DNA of 64,000 nt from Pseudomonas oryzicola (GCF_014269185.2 NZ_JABWRZ020000001.1:831001-895000), one strand, 5' to 3'. Shown: positions 31,413 through 41,798, counted from the stretch's first letter. Numbers and translations are program-made. Notes: generated by a model from the sequence alone, not told the origin.

Positions 31413-32252
31413 TTAACGGGTGATCGGTGTCAGGCGCAGCAAGTGTATCCGCCGGCTGTCGGCGTTGAGAATACGGAACTTGTAGGGGCCGATCTCGGTG
31501 GTCTCGTTGCGCTTGGGCAGGTGGCCGAAGGCGCTCATCACCAGGCCGCCCACCGTGTCGAACTCGTCATCGGAGAATTCGCTGTCAAAGAACTCGTTGA
31601 AGTTCTCGATCGGGGTCAGTGCCTTGACCAGGAAGTCACCGCTCGGCAGCGGCTTGATGTAACTGTCTTCCTCGACGTCGTGTTCGTCCTCGATGTCGCC
31701 GACGATCTGTTCCAGCACGTCTTCGATGGTGACCAGGCCGGCTACGCCGCCGTACTCGTCGATGACGATGGCCATGTGATTGTGGTTGGCGCGGAATTCG
31801 CGCAGCAGCACGTTCAGGCGTTTGGACTCGGGCACGAAGGTGGCCGGGCGCAGCAGGTCCTTGATGTTGAAGCTGTCGCCGTTTTCCTTGAGGATCAGCG
31901 GCAGCAGGTCCTTGGCGAGCAGGATCCCCAGCACATCGTCGTGGCTTTCGCCGATCACCGGGTAGCGCGAGTGCGCAGCGTCGATCACCGCCGGCAGGAA
32001 TTCGCGTGGCGACTGGCTGGCCTTGATGCTGATCATCTGCGAGCGCGGCACCATGATGTCGCGCACCTGCAGGTCGGCGACCTGGATGGCGCCTTCGACG
32101 ATGGTCAGTGCTTCGCTGTCCAGCAGTTTGTTCTGATGGGCTTCGCGCAGCAGCTCGAGGAGCTCCTGGCGGTTTTTCGGCTCATGGGCAAAAGCCTGGG
32201 TCAGTTTACCCAGCCAGGACTTCTGCCCGTTGCTCGATCGATCTTCGCTCAT
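31413..32252 (-). CDS. corC: CorC-type CBS-domain transporter-associated protein
   Basis: 279 residues from the ATG at 32250-32252 (MSEDRSSNGQKSW). Two CBS domains (about 60-190, with VPRSQMISIK and VIDEYGGVAGLVTIED) and a C-terminal CorC_HlyC transporter-associated domain. Named for magnesium/cobalt efflux in enterobacteria. It has no membrane helices, so it acts at the membrane surface with a partner. Confidence 0.93.
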   Translation of the reverse strand: MSEDRSSNGQKSWLGKLTQAFAHEPKNRQELLELLREAHQNKLLDSEALTIVEGAIQVADLQVRDIMVPRSQMISIKASQSPREFLPAVIDAAHSRYPVIGESHDDVLGILLAKDLLPLILKENGDSFNIKDLLRPATFVPESKRLNVLLREFRANHNHMAIVIDEYGGVAGLVTIEDVLEQIVGDIEDEHDVEEDSYIKPLPSGDFLVKALTPIENFNEFFDSEFSDDEFDTVGGLVMSAFGHLPKRNETTEIGPYKFRILNADSRRIHLLRLTPITR

Positions 32253-32277
32253 GGCGGTTCTCGTGATCCTTCGTGTA

Positions 32278-32751
32278 TCAGTGTGTGATTGAGTCGGTTT
32301 CATCATCGGCGTAGGGGTCGGGGTGACCCAGTTCCGCCAGCAATTCCCGTTCCAGGCCTTCCATTTCCTCGGCTTCCTCATCCTCGATGTGGTCATAGCC
32401 GAGCAAATGCAGGCAGCCGTGGATTACCAGGTGCGCCCAGTGCGCGTCGAGCGACTTGCCTTGTTCGGCCGCTTCGCGCTCGACCACCGGTACGCAGATC
32501 ACCAGGTCGCCCAGCAAGGGGATATCGAGCAGGTCATCGGGCACTTCGGCCGGGAACGACAGCACATTGGTCGCGTAATCCTTGTGCCGGTAGGTGCGGT
32601 TCAGCTCACGCCCCTCGGCTTCATCGACCAGACGAATGGTCATCTCCGAATCGGCGCTACGCTGGCGCAGGGCCAGTTCGCACCACTGGCGGAAGGCGGT
32701 GTCATCCGGGGCGGCGGCATCCGTGGCCCGTTGCATGTCGAGTTCAAGCAT
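32278..32751 (-). CDS. ybeY: Endoribonuclease YbeY (rRNA maturation)
   Basis: Zinc-dependent RNase needed for 16S rRNA 3' processing and ribosome quality control. 157 residues from the ATG at 32749-32751. The metal-binding motif [11 protein letters not shown] (HxxxHxxxxxH) is intact. The start overlaps the last 8 bases of phoH, a conserved coupling. Confidence 0.96.
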   Translation of the reverse strand: MLELDMQRATDAAAPDDTAFRQWCELALRQRSADSEMTIRLVDEAEGRELNRTYRHKDYATNVLSFPAEVPDDLLDIPLLGDLVICVPVVEREAAEQGKSLDAHWAHLVIHGCLHLLGYDHIEDEEAEEMEGLERELLAELGHPDPYADDETDSITH

Positions 32752-33742
32752 CTTTGCCAGGTGCCTCGGGTTTGGCCTGGCGGGCATCGAAACGGTCGTA
32801 GGCTTCGACAATGCGCTGTACCAGTGGGTGACGAACCACATCCTTGGGCTGGAAGTGGGTGAAGCTGATCCCCGGAACGTCCTTCAGCACCTCGATGACG
32901 TGCGCCAGGCCCGACTTGGTGCCACGGGGCAGGTCGACCTGGGTGATGTCGCCGGTGATGACCGCCGTGGAGCCGAAGCCGATACGGGTCAGGAACATCT
33001 TCATCTGCTCAAGGGTGGTGTTCTGGCTTTCGTCGAGGATGATGAAGCTGTTGTTCAGGGTGCGGCCACGCATGTAGGCCAGCGGGGCGATCTCGATCAC
33101 CTGGCGCTCGATCAGCTTGGCCACGTGTTCGAAACCGAGCATTTCGTACAGGGCGTCATACAACGGACGCAGGTACGGGTCGATCTTCTGGGCCAGGTCA
33201 CCGGGCAGGAAGCCGAGTTTTTCGCCTGCCTCGACCGCTGGGCGCACCAGCAGGATGCGGCGCACCTGTTCACGTTCCAGCGCGTCCACGGCGCAGGCCA
33301 CCGCCAGGTAGGTCTTGCCGGTACCGGCCGGGCCGATGCCGAAGTTGATATCGTTGGCCAGGATTTCCTTGACGTAGCGCTGCTGGTTGACACCGCGCGG
33401 GCGGATATTGCCCTTGCGCGTACGCAGCGAAACGCTGACCTCGTTGACTGCCGGATTGTCGATGTTCTCGACGGTCGACTCCTGCAGGTACAGGTGCACG
33501 GTTTCCGGCGACAGGTCGGTGGCCTTGGTCTCGCGATAGAGACGGCGCAGCAGTTGCTCGGCGGCAGAGGTGGTCTTGGGTTCGCCGATCAGTTCGAACT
33601 GATTGCCGCGGTTGCGGATCTCGATGGCCAGGCGCTGTTCGATCAGGCGCAAGTGCTCGTCGAACTGGCCGCACAGGTTGGCGAAACGGTGGGCCTCGAA
33701 GGGTTCGAGGATGAAACGATGGGGTTGTATGGGTGCGTTCAA
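32744..33742 (-). CDS. ybeZ: PhoH-like ATPase YbeZ
   Basis: 332 residues with the TTG at 33740-33742 as start ([18 protein letters not shown]). The frame extends upstream with no similarity to the family. Walker A is [16 protein letters not shown] and Walker B is [14 protein letters not shown]. It works with YbeY on RNA. In E. coli and P. aeruginosa miaB lies directly upstream; here the upstream 194 bases contain no miaB and end at the divergent DUF1820 gene. Confidence 0.93.
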   Translation of the reverse strand: MNAPIQPHRFILEPFEAHRFANLCGQFDEHLRLIEQRLAIEIRNRGNQFELIGEPKTTSAAEQLLRRLYRETKATDLSPETVHLYLQESTVENIDNPAVNEVSVSLRTRKGNIRPRGVNQQRYVKEILANDINFGIGPAGTGKTYLAVACAVDALEREQVRRILLVRPAVEAGEKLGFLPGDLAQKIDPYLRPLYDALYEMLGFEHVAKLIERQVIEIAPLAYMRGRTLNNSFIILDESQNTTLEQMKMFLTRIGFGSTAVITGDITQVDLPRGTKSGLAHVIEVLKDVPGISFTHFQPKDVVRHPLVQRIVEAYDRFDARQAKPEAPGKDA

Positions 33743-33893
33743 GGTCGTTTTTAGCCGCTCGACGGCAATGAAGGTGAACTCAAGAATAACCCTTGAATGG
33801 CAGTGGCGAAAGCACTGAAACGTCCAACGGTATGTCTGGCCTGTTCCGGCCTCGTCGCCGGGGCAGGCGACACAGATCGGCAAGCCTGTCTGC

Positions 33894-33899
33894 TATGAT
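33894..33899 (+). promoter_or_regulatory. Candidate -10 box for the DUF1820 gene
   Basis: TATGAT lies 37 bases before the DUF1820 start in the divergent gap with ybeZ. No recognisable -35 box at 17 bases. Weak. Confidence 0.25.
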
Positions 33900-33936
33900 G
33901 CCTGCCTTTTCTTACGCATGTGTTATCCCGCCGAAC

Positions 33937-34263
33937 ATGAGCAAACGCGAACCCGCCATTTACAAGGTGATCTTCCTCAACCAGGGGCAGGTCTTCGAGA
34001 TGTATGCCAAGCAGATCTACCAGAGCGACCTGTGGGGCTTCCTGGAAATCGAGGAGTTCGTGTTCGGCGAGCGCTCGCAGCTGGTGGTGGACCCGAGCGA
34101 AGAGAAGCTCAAGAGCCAGTTCGACGGGGTGATCCGCAGTTTCGTGCCGCTGCATTCGATCGTGCGCATCGACGAGGTGGAGCGCCTGGGCACCGCCAAG
34201 ATCAGCGAAGCCAAGGGTGGCGGCAACGTGATGCCGTTCCCCATGCCGATGCCGGAGAAGTAA
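33937..34263 (+). CDS. DUF1820 family protein
   Basis: 108 residues from the ATG at 33937 (MSKREPAIYKVIFLNQGQVFEMY); soluble, with LWGFLEIEEFVFGE and a C-terminal PFPMPMPEK. The family is common in pseudomonads and other Gammaproteobacteria and has no assigned function. It converges on the Sel1 gene with a 3-base gap and is divergent from ybeZ. Confidence 0.85.
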   Translation: MSKREPAIYKVIFLNQGQVFEMYAKQIYQSDLWGFLEIEEFVFGERSQLVVDPSEEKLKSQFDGVIRSFVPLHSIVRIDEVERLGTAKISEAKGGGNVMPFPMPMPEK

Positions 34264-34266
34264 CCA

Positions 34267-34812
34267 TCAGGGGAGTGGCGAGAACGGGGTGCGTCCTTCG
34301 GCGTTCTGCAGTTCCAGCAGGTATTTGCGGAAGATCTGGCCGAGCACCTGGGTGGCATGTTCCAGCTCGTCGCGGGGCATTTTCTCGGTCACTTCGTCAG
34401 CCATGTCCAGCGCATCCTCGGCGCCGTTGACCGCAGCCATCTTCAGCAGGATGTAGGCCTGCACGTTGTTGGCCTTGACCCCTTCGCCGCGGTAGAACAT
34501 GGCACCCAGGCGGTACTGGGCTTCGGCATGGCCTTGCAGCGAGGCCTTCTGCAACCAGTCCAGGGCTTTGTCGAAGTTTTTCGGGGTTTGCGAGTAGTAG
34601 TACTCGCCGAGTTCGAATTGCGCCTGGGCATCCCCCGCCGTAGCCGTCTGTTCGCAGGCCTTCAGGGCGTTTGCCAGGTCTTCAGGCTGCACGTTCAAGG
34701 TGCAGCGGCCCGTCGCCGGAATCAGCAACGAGTTACCGCCCTCTGCCAGGGCCAGCAGGGGCTGAAGAAGCAACAGGCAGCCCAGGGTCAGGGCGCGGCC
34801 GGTGCGGTTCAT
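34267..34812 (-). CDS. Exported Sel1/TPR-repeat protein
   Basis: 181 residues from the ATG at 34810-34812. Signal peptide ends near LLALA/EGG. Contains Sel1-like repeats (GDAQAQFELGEYYYS, GHAEAQYRLGAMFYRGEGV, NGAEDALDMADEV). Probably a periplasmic scaffold; no target is evident. The gene converges on the DUF1820 gene with a 3-base gap. Confidence 0.85.
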   Translation of the reverse strand: MNRTGRALTLGCLLLLQPLLALAEGGNSLLIPATGRCTLNVQPEDLANALKACEQTATAGDAQAQFELGEYYYSQTPKNFDKALDWLQKASLQGHAEAQYRLGAMFYRGEGVKANNVQAYILLKMAAVNGAEDALDMADEVTEKMPRDELEHATQVLGQIFRKYLLELQNAEGRTPFSPLP

Positions 34813-34960
34813 GGGGATCGACTTACCTCTGCAAAGCTGCGGCCAATGTCTCTGGTGGCACATTATGGGATAAGCAGCGCCAACCTTACAAAGTTTTACT
34901 CGAATTTCTGTCTGGTTGGGGAAGTCAGCTGATTGTGCATGGGTATTTGTTGCCTGTACC

Positions 34961-34992
34961 GGCGCTTTCGCGGGCTTGCCCGCGAAAGCGCC
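34961..34992 (-). terminator. Hairpin between hemL and the Sel1 gene (REP-like)
   Basis: GGCGCTTTCGCGGG (34961-34974) pairs perfectly with CCCGCGAAAGCGCC (34979-34992), loop CTTG. It lies 16 bases after the hemL stop and can end the thiD-thiE-hemL transcript. The core resembles a REP half-site. Confidence 0.7.
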
Positions 34993-35008
34993 CCGGTCAG
35001 ACTGATAG

Positions 35009-36292
35009 CTACTTCAGCGCAGCAAAGGCCTTCTCAGCCGCATCCAGGGTGATCTGCAGCTCCTTGTCGCCATGGGCAATGGAGGTGAAGCCCGCCTCGA
35101 ACGCGCTCGGCGCCAGGTACACGCCACCGTCGAGCATCAGGTGGAAGAAGCGTTTGAAGCGTTCCGCATCGCTGGCCATCACGTCGTCGAAGGTAACGAT
35201 GTCGTCGGCACCGCTGAAGTAAAGGCCGAACATGCCGCCGGCCTGGGTGGTGACGAACGGCACACCAGCAGCATCGGCGCGCTGTTGCAGGCCGTCGAGC
35301 ATGCGGCTGGTGTAGTCGGTCAGTTCGGCGTGGAAGCCCGGGCGGCTGATCAGCTTCAGGGTGGTCAGGCCGGCAGCCATGGCCAATGGGTTACCCGACA
35401 GGGTGCCGGCCTGATAGACCGGGCCGAGCGGGGCGATGCAACCCATGATCTCGCGCTTGCCACCGAAGCAGCCGACCGGCATGCCGCCACCCACGATCTT
35501 GCCGAAGGTCGACAGGTCTGGCTTGATGCCGTAGTGGCCCTGGGCGCCGCCCAGGGAAACACGGAAACCGGTCATCACTTCGTCGAAGATCAGTACCACG
35601 CCGTGCTTGTCGCACTGCTCGCGCAGGCCTTCGAGGAAGCCGGGCGCCGGGGGGACGCAGTTCATGTTGCCGGCCACCGGCTCGACGATGATGCAGGCCA
35701 CGGTCTGGCCGACTTCCGCCAGGGTCTTCTCGACGGCGGCGATGTCGTTGAACGGCAGGGTCAGGGTGTGCTTGGCGAAGTCCGCCGGCACGCCAGCCGA
35801 GTTTGGCACGCCCTGGGTCAGCAGGCCGGAGCCGGCTTTTACCAGCAGGCTGTCGGAGTGGCCGTGGTAGCAGCCCTCGAATTTGATGATGGCGTCACGG
35901 CCGGTGTAGCCACGGGCCAGGCGGATGGCGCTCATGGTGGCTTCGGTGCCCGAGCTGACCATGCGAACCATTTCCATGGACGGCACCAGCGAGCAGACCA
36001 AGTCGGCCATTTCGGTTTCCATGGCGGTCGGCGCGCCGTAGGACAGGCCGTGCTGCAGCTGCTTGCGTACCGAGTCCAGTACCTCCGGATGGCCGTGGCC
36101 GAGGATCATCGGGCCCCAGGAGCCAACGTAGTCGACATAGCGTTTGTCGTCCTCGTCAACGACGTAGGCGCCTTCGGCATGCTTGAAGAACAGTGGCGTG
36201 CCGCCAACGCTCCGGAAAGCGCGGACCGGCGAGTTGACGCCACCGGGAATGTGCTTCTGGGCTTGGGCGAACAGGGCTTCGGAACGGGACAT
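35009..36292 (-). CDS. hemL: Glutamate-1-semialdehyde 2,1-aminomutase
   Basis: PLP enzyme that makes 5-aminolevulinate, the first committed tetrapyrrole precursor in the C5 pathway. 427 residues from the ATG at 36290-36292 ([18 protein letters not shown]). The PLP Lys is 265 in [14 protein letters not shown], with [11 protein letters not shown] upstream. The 16-base gap to thiE suggests one thiD-thiE-hemL transcript. Confidence 0.97.
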   Translation of the reverse strand: MSRSEALFAQAQKHIPGGVNSPVRAFRSVGGTPLFFKHAEGAYVVDEDDKRYVDYVGSWGPMILGHGHPEVLDSVRKQLQHGLSYGAPTAMETEMADLVCSLVPSMEMVRMVSSGTEATMSAIRLARGYTGRDAIIKFEGCYHGHSDSLLVKAGSGLLTQGVPNSAGVPADFAKHTLTLPFNDIAAVEKTLAEVGQTVACIIVEPVAGNMNCVPPAPGFLEGLREQCDKHGVVLIFDEVMTGFRVSLGGAQGHYGIKPDLSTFGKIVGGGMPVGCFGGKREIMGCIAPLGPVYQAGTLSGNPLAMAAGLTTLKLISRPGFHAELTDYTSRMLDGLQQRADAAGVPFVTTQAGGMFGLYFSGADDIVTFDDVMASDAERFKRFFHLMLDGGVYLAPSAFEAGFTSIAHGDKELQITLDAAEKAFAALK

Positions 36293-36308
36293 GGGAGGTT
36301 CTCTCGAA

Positions 36309-36932
36309 TCAGGATGCGAACAAGGCGTTGAAGGCGCGGGCGCGGCGGGTGACTTCCTGCGCGCTGTCGGCACCGAACAGGCCGTGGATCACCGCCAGCA
36401 GGTCGGCACCATGGGCGACCAGCGGGGCAGCGTTGTCGAGGGTAATGCCGCCGATTACCGCGATCGGCAGTTTCACCTGGGCGCGGGCCTGCTCCAGCAG
36501 CTCGATGCTGGCAGCGGGCGCACCCGGCTTGGTGACGGAGTTGAAGAAGCGGCCGAAGGCGACGTAGCTGGCGCCTTCCCGGGCGGCCTGGACGGCCAGG
36601 TCAAGGTTGGCGTGGCAGGTGGAACCGATAATCGCCTGGCGGCCGAGCAAGGCGCGGGCCGGGGTCAACGGGCCGTCGGTCTGGCCCAGGTGCACGCCGA
36701 CACCCAGGCGCGCAGCCAGTTCGGCGTCGTCATTAATGATCAGCTGGGTGCCGTAGCGCTCGCAGAGCTTCATCAGCCCTTCGGCTTCGCGCAGGCGCCG
36801 GGCCGCGTCGTCGCCCTTGTCGCGGTACTGCAGCAGGCATACGCCGCCATCCAGTGCCGCTTCGACATGCGAGAGGAAACGGCCGGCGAGCAGCTGGCTA
36901 TCGGTGATGGCGTACAGACCGCGTAGCTTCAT
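36309..36932 (-). CDS. thiE: Thiamine-phosphate synthase
   Basis: Joins HMP-PP and thiazole phosphate. 207 residues from the ATG at 36930-36932 ([13 protein letters not shown]). TIM-barrel with [43 protein letters not shown] and [13 protein letters not shown]. Sits between thiD and hemL. Confidence 0.96.
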   Translation of the reverse strand: MKLRGLYAITDSQLLAGRFLSHVEAALDGGVCLLQYRDKGDDAARRLREAEGLMKLCERYGTQLIINDDAELAARLGVGVHLGQTDGPLTPARALLGRQAIIGSTCHANLDLAVQAAREGASYVAFGRFFNSVTKPGAPAASIELLEQARAQVKLPIAVIGGITLDNAAPLVAHGADLLAVIHGLFGADSAQEVTRRARAFNALFAS

Positions 36933-36945
36933 TGAAGGCCTCTTG

Positions 36946-37743
36946 TCAGGAGCAGAAATCCAGCGGCAGGCGGCGTGGCACGAACTGGCCCTTGCCCAGT
37001 TGCTCGGCGTCACGCAGGGTGCGCCAGGTGTAGTCGAGGGCGCTGCGCACGGCGCTGTCCAGTTGCTCGCCCAGGGCCAGGCGCCCGGCCAGGGCGCTGG
37101 CCAGGGTGCAGCCCGAGCCATGGTAGCTGCCTGGCAGGCGCTGGCAGGTCCAGGTGTGGTGCTGGCCGTCGCGGCTGTAAAGACGGTTGTGAATTTCGTC
37201 CTCGTCACCGTGACCGCCGGTAATCAGCAGGTGTCTACAGAACGGCAACAGTTTTTCGGCACACTCATCGGCGCTACCTTCGGGCAGTTCGGCCAGGATG
37301 CGGGCTTCGGGCAGGTTCGGCGTGGCGATGGTCGCCAGTGGCAGCAGGCGTTCGCGCAAGGCGTAACCCACTTCGTCCTTGCCCAGGCGGCCACCACCAC
37401 CGGCACGCAGTACCGGGTCGCACACCAGCGGCAGATGCGGGTGCGCGGCCAGCAGTTCGGCGACGGTGTCGACCATCTCGATCGAGCCGAGCATGCCCAG
37501 CTTGACGGCGGCTACCGTGGAGTCGGCCAGCACGGCGTTGGCCTGCGCCAGCACCCACTCGCGGTCGAGCACGCGGAAGTCGGAAACGTTGACGGTATCC
37601 TGCACGGTCAGGGCAGTCACCGCGGGCGCGGCGTGACAGCCTTGGGCGATCAGGGCTTCGATGTCTGCCTGCAGGCCGGCGCCGCCACTGGGGTCGTGGC
37701 CGGAGAGACAGAGGACAACAGGGCGGGAACTGTAGATATTCAT
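36946..37743 (-). CDS. thiD: Hydroxymethylpyrimidine (phosphate) kinase
   Basis: Phosphorylates HMP and HMP-P in thiamine synthesis. 265 residues from the ATG at 37741-37743 ([23 protein letters not shown]). The ribokinase-fold signature [30 protein letters not shown] and the ATP-site [12 protein letters not shown] are present. I see no TPP riboswitch in the 265-base gap upstream. Confidence 0.95.
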   Translation of the reverse strand: MNIYSSRPVVLCLSGHDPSGGAGLQADIEALIAQGCHAAPAVTALTVQDTVNVSDFRVLDREWVLAQANAVLADSTVAAVKLGMLGSIEMVDTVAELLAAHPHLPLVCDPVLRAGGGGRLGKDEVGYALRERLLPLATIATPNLPEARILAELPEGSADECAEKLLPFCRHLLITGGHGDEDEIHNRLYSRDGQHHTWTCQRLPGSYHGSGCTLASALAGRLALGEQLDSAVRSALDYTWRTLRDAEQLGKGQFVPRRLPLDFCS

Positions 37744-38008
37744 GGTCGGCGAGCTTACCACCAATCCTGTTTGGGCGGATCGTCATGCCAATGGGTTTTG
37801 CTGAACATGCGCTCGTCTTTTGCTTTTGTTTCTTTCTGAAAGTATTGATTTAGAGCCTTTTCTTTGTGCAGGGGTGTGGCCGATTGCCAGGTTGCGAAGC
37901 TATGCTAGAGTGCTCGGATAACTCGACAAACGGGTTCTGCCGGATCAGGTCGTCTCAAATGGATGGGAGGCAACCGCGACTCGACCGGACAGGCCATGCT
38001 GGGGCTGT

Positions 38009-39997
38009 ATGCGCTATTTGCTGATTGTGCTTCTGGGTATGCTGCCCGTTCTGGCCGGAGCGGTCGATTTCGATGACGCTACCCGGCATCTTCCGCTGGG
38101 CAAGGCCATGCAAGTCTATGAAGACGTCGACGGCAGTGCCAGCATCGCCCAGGTCTGTGCACCAGAGTTCGCCAAGCGTTTTCGCCCTCACCGCGAAGAG
38201 GTGCTGAACGCCGGTTATTCCACCTCGGTATTCTGGCTCAAGGTCGAACTGCGCCCCCTGGCCGCGCCCGGCGCAGCCCCTCGGCAATGGCTGCTGGAGC
38301 TGGCCTATCCACCGCTGGATCACCTCGAGCTGTACCTGCCTGACGGCAGCGGCGGCTACCGCCTGGCCCGGCGCACCGGCGACGCCTTGCCCTACGACAG
38401 CCGGCAGATCCGGCAGAACAATTACCTGTTCGAGCTGCAGCTGCCGCCCGGCCAGGTGACCACCGTCTACCTGCGCCTGCACAGCCAGGGCTCGGTGCAG
38501 GCGCCGCTGGCGCTATGGTCTGCCGAGGCCTACCTGGAGGAGCAGCCCACGCGCCTGTACGTGCTGGGAATGATCTATGGCGTGCTGTTGGTGATGCTGG
38601 TGTACAACCTGTTCATCTACCTGAGCGTGCGCGACGTCAGCTACCTCTACTACATCCTCTATATCGCTTCGTTCGGCTTTTACCAGGTGTCGGTGAATGG
38701 CGCCGGCGTGGCGTACCTGTGGCCTGACAGCCCCTGGTGGGCTAATGCCTCGACGCCGCTGTTCATCGGTGCTGCTGGCCTGTTCGGCTGCCAGTTCGCC
38801 CGGCACTTCCTGCAGTTGGCCAGCATCAGCCGTGGTTTCGACCGGCTGCTGCAAGCGCTGATGCTGGGTGGCGCGCTGGTCATGGTGCTGGCCGTCACCA
38901 TGCCCTATGGCTTGGCCTTGCGCATGGCCACGGCGCTGGCACTTTTGTTCACCGTTAGCATCTTCAGCGCCGGGCTTTACGCCTGGTGGCATGGCTTGCG
39001 CGTGGCGCGCTGGTTCATCATCGCCTGGACGGCATTCCTGCTCGGTGGCCTGGCCAACACCCTGATGGTGCTGGGCTACCTGCCGAATGTGTTCATCACC
39101 ATGTATGCCAGCCAGCTGGGTTCGGCGCTGGAGGTGGCCTTGCTGTCGCTGGCCCTGGCCGACCGCATCAACAATTTGCGCGAGCAGCAGGCGCAGACCT
39201 TGCGTGATGCCGGGCGGACGCTGGAGCAGTTGAACTTGCAACTGGCCAGGAGCAACCGCCTGAAAGATGAGTTCCTGGCCAGCGTGACGCATGAGCTGCG
39301 CACCCCGATGAACGGTGTCATCGGCTCGCTGGAGCTGATGCACACCTTGCCCATGGAGGCGGAAATGGCCCAGTACCATCGCACTGCAGTGAGTTCGGCC
39401 CAAGGCATGATGGACATGGTCGATGCCATTCTGACCCTCTCCGAACTGCAGGCCGGCCGCCTGCGCGCGCAGCCGGTGCCGTTCAGCCTGCGCACGCTGC
39501 TGCATGGCTTGCGCGCTGGTTATGCCGGGCAGGCTCTGGGCAAAGGCCTGTACCTGAGCCTGGACATTCCGGCCGACCTGCCGGATGGCTTGCTGGGCGA
39601 TGGCCAGAAACTCGCCCGCTGCCTGGGTTGCCTGGTGGACAACGGCCTGAAGTTCACCCACCAGGGCGGGGTGCTGATTCAGGTGCGCGGGCGCCGGGTG
39701 GGGCTGGGCGACCTGGCGCTGACGTTCATTGTCAGCGACAGCGGCATTGGTTTCGATGACCTGGACCAGTCGACCTTGTATCAGCGCTTCTTCCAGGTCG
39801 ATGGCTCGATGACCCGGCGTTATGGCGGGCTGGGAATTGGTTTGTCAATCTGCCGGCAGATGGGCGAGTTGCTGGGGGCGAGGTTGGCGCATGAGTCGAC
39901 GCGGGGCCTGGGGAGCCGGTTCGAGTTGAGTTTGAACATGGCTGTGGCGCAGTTGCAGATGAGCCCGACGATTTTGCAGGCGCGGGGCTCGCTTTGA
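38009..39997 (+). CDS. LadS-like 7TMR-DISM sensor histidine kinase without receiver domain
   Basis: 662 residues. Signal peptide (1-18, ends VLAGA), extracytoplasmic 7TMR-DISMED2 sensor (about 30-170), seven-helix 7TMR-DISM module (about 185-385), then HisKA with His428 in ASVTHELRTPMNG and a HATPase domain with DNGLKFTHQGG and SDSGIGFDD, YGGLGIGLSIC. P. aeruginosa LadS, of the Gac-Rsm pathway, sits downstream of thiD in the same place and has a C-terminal receiver; this protein stops after the ATPase domain. Divergent from thiD; 265-base gap between. Confidence 0.88.
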   Translation: MRYLLIVLLGMLPVLAGAVDFDDATRHLPLGKAMQVYEDVDGSASIAQVCAPEFAKRFRPHREEVLNAGYSTSVFWLKVELRPLAAPGAAPRQWLLELAYPPLDHLELYLPDGSGGYRLARRTGDALPYDSRQIRQNNYLFELQLPPGQVTTVYLRLHSQGSVQAPLALWSAEAYLEEQPTRLYVLGMIYGVLLVMLVYNLFIYLSVRDVSYLYYILYIASFGFYQVSVNGAGVAYLWPDSPWWANASTPLFIGAAGLFGCQFARHFLQLASISRGFDRLLQALMLGGALVMVLAVTMPYGLALRMATALALLFTVSIFSAGLYAWWHGLRVARWFIIAWTAFLLGGLANTLMVLGYLPNVFITMYASQLGSALEVALLSLALADRINNLREQQAQTLRDAGRTLEQLNLQLARSNRLKDEFLASVTHELRTPMNGVIGSLELMHTLPMEAEMAQYHRTAVSSAQGMMDMVDAILTLSELQAGRLRAQPVPFSLRTLLHGLRAGYAGQALGKGLYLSLDIPADLPDGLLGDGQKLARCLGCLVDNGLKFTHQGGVLIQVRGRRVGLGDLALTFIVSDSGIGFDDLDQSTLYQRFFQVDGSMTRRYGGLGIGLSICRQMGELLGARLAHESTRGLGSRFELSLNMAVAQLQMSPTILQARGSL

Positions 39998-40136
39998 GGG
40001 CAGAGAATCCAGGCATGGCTGACAGGTGTTCGCCATGACATCCTGCCACCACACGTTTAGTCATCAATGTCACTTTGACTGACCCCTCGGGAGTGCTTCA
40101 CTGGTGCTTCAAGCTACCCGGATCCAGGAGCCCCCG

Positions 40137-41789
40137 ATGAACCTGCACCAGTACGCCGAAACCCACGAAGTCACCAACCAGCCACCACCCCTTGACGGTG
40201 CCAACCTGTACCGCCTTGACTTGCCGCTACAGGAATGGTCACGGCGTTTTGGCGCGGGCTGGGCCGAGTCGCGGATCGATGCCTATGGGGCCTTGGCCGG
40301 TGGCCCACTGATGCAGGCAGGCTTCCTGGCCAACGCGCACAAACCGGAATTCAGCAGCCATGACCGCTATGGCCATCGCATCGACCTGGTCGAGTTCCAC
40401 CCGGCCTACCATGAGCTGATGCGCACTGCCGTCGAGCACGGCCTGCCTTCACTGCCATGGGCCGAGCCCCGCCCTGGCGCGCATGTGGCCCGGGCGTCGA
40501 TGACCTACCTGCACAGCCAGGCCGAGGCCGGCAGCGGTTGCCCGCTGACCATGACCTTCGCCGCTGTCCCGGCGCTGCGTCTGCAGCCTGAACTGGCCGA
40601 ATACTGGCTGCCGAAAATCCTCGCCTGCCAATATGACCCGCGTAACGTCGGCGACCGCCACAAGGCTGGGGTCACCCTGGGCATGGCCATGACCGAGAAG
40701 CAGGGCGGCACCGATGTACGGGCCAACACCACCCGGGCCTATCCAGTCGGCGCGGCGGGCCCGGGCCAGGCCTATGAGCTGGTCGGGCACAAGTGGTTCT
40801 GTTCGGCACCCATGTGCGATGCCTTCCTTACCCTGGCGCAGACCGAAAAAGGCTTGAGCTGCTTCCTGCTGCCGCGCCATCGCCCGGATGACAGCCGCAA
40901 CCAGTTCTATATCCAGCGCTTGAAGAACAAGCTGGGCAACCACTCCAACGCCTCCAGCGAGGTGGAGTTCCGCGGTGCCCTGGCGTGGATGATTGGGGAA
41001 GAGGGGCGAGGGGTACCGACCATCATCGAAATGGTGGCGATGACCCGCTTCGACTGCATGGTCGGCTCCAGCGCCCTGATGCGCCAGGCGTTGACCCAGG
41101 CGGCCCACCATTGCGCGCACCGCAAGGTTGGCGGGCGGCTGCTGAGCGAGCAGCCGTTGATGCAGAACGTGCTGGCCGACCTGGCGTTGGAAAGCGAGGC
41201 CGCGCTGGCCCTGAGCCTGCGCATGGGGCAGGCGCTGGAACAGCTCGATGACCCGCAGCAGGCGCATTTTGCCCGGCTGGTCACGGCGGTGGGCAAGTAC
41301 TGGATCTGCAAACGTGCGCCGGCCATGATCAACGAGGCCGCCGAATGCCTGGGCGGCGCGGGTTATGTGGAAGACAGCATCCTGCCACGGCTGTACCGCG
41401 AGGCGCCGGTCAACTCGACCTGGGAAGGTTCGGGCAACGTGCAGTGCCTGGATGTGCTGCGTGCCTTGTCCAAGGAACCGGGTGTGCTCGATGCGTTGTT
41501 CGCCGAATTGGGCGATGGGCACGGCGACCCGCGCCTGGCGGCGCATATCGGCAACCTCAAGGGGGCGTTTGCCGACACTGGCGACATGCAGTATCGCGCG
41601 CGGCAGCTGACCGAGGATATTGCCCTGGCGCTGCAGGCCAAGCTGTTGCTGGAGGCGGGCAATGCGGTGGTCAGTGATGCGTTTATCGACAGCCGCTTGA
41701 CGGGGGGCGGGCGTGTGTATGGGGCGTTGCCGCGGGGTGTGAATGTGGAGGCATTGGTGGCCAGGGCGACGCCAGCCTGGGCGAACTGA
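40137..41789 (+). CDS. AidB-type acyl-CoA dehydrogenase
   Basis: 550 residues from the ATG at 40137 (MNLHQYAETHEVTNQ), with CCAGGAG upstream. Four-domain acyl-CoA dehydrogenase fold: TMTFAAVPALR, AMTEKQGGTDVRANTT, KWFCSAPMCDAFL, and the C-terminal GGAGYVEDSILPRLYREAPVN. This is close to AidB, the alkylation-response flavoprotein, which binds DNA and FAD, rather than to fatty-acid degradation enzymes. A REP pair separates it from the AMP nucleosidase. Confidence 0.87.
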   Translation: MNLHQYAETHEVTNQPPPLDGANLYRLDLPLQEWSRRFGAGWAESRIDAYGALAGGPLMQAGFLANAHKPEFSSHDRYGHRIDLVEFHPAYHELMRTAVEHGLPSLPWAEPRPGAHVARASMTYLHSQAEAGSGCPLTMTFAAVPALRLQPELAEYWLPKILACQYDPRNVGDRHKAGVTLGMAMTEKQGGTDVRANTTRAYPVGAAGPGQAYELVGHKWFCSAPMCDAFLTLAQTEKGLSCFLLPRHRPDDSRNQFYIQRLKNKLGNHSNASSEVEFRGALAWMIGEEGRGVPTIIEMVAMTRFDCMVGSSALMRQALTQAAHHCAHRKVGGRLLSEQPLMQNVLADLALESEAALALSLRMGQALEQLDDPQQAHFARLVTAVGKYWICKRAPAMINEAAECLGGAGYVEDSILPRLYREAPVNSTWEGSGNVQCLDVLRALSKEPGVLDALFAELGDGHGDPRLAAHIGNLKGAFADTGDMQYRARQLTEDIALALQAKLLLEAGNAVVSDAFIDSRLTGGGRVYGALPRGVNVEALVARATPAWAN

Positions 41790-41798
41790 GCTGGCTTC

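Noticed and set aside
37744..38008. TPP riboswitch upstream of thiD
   Set aside because: I looked for the CTGAGA and conserved stem words of the THI element on the minus strand and found none.
39998..40136. Displaced receiver domain after the LadS-like kinase
   Set aside because: The 139 bases after its stop do not encode a response-regulator core (no DD, D or K motif) in any frame, so I do not call a frameshift or split gene.
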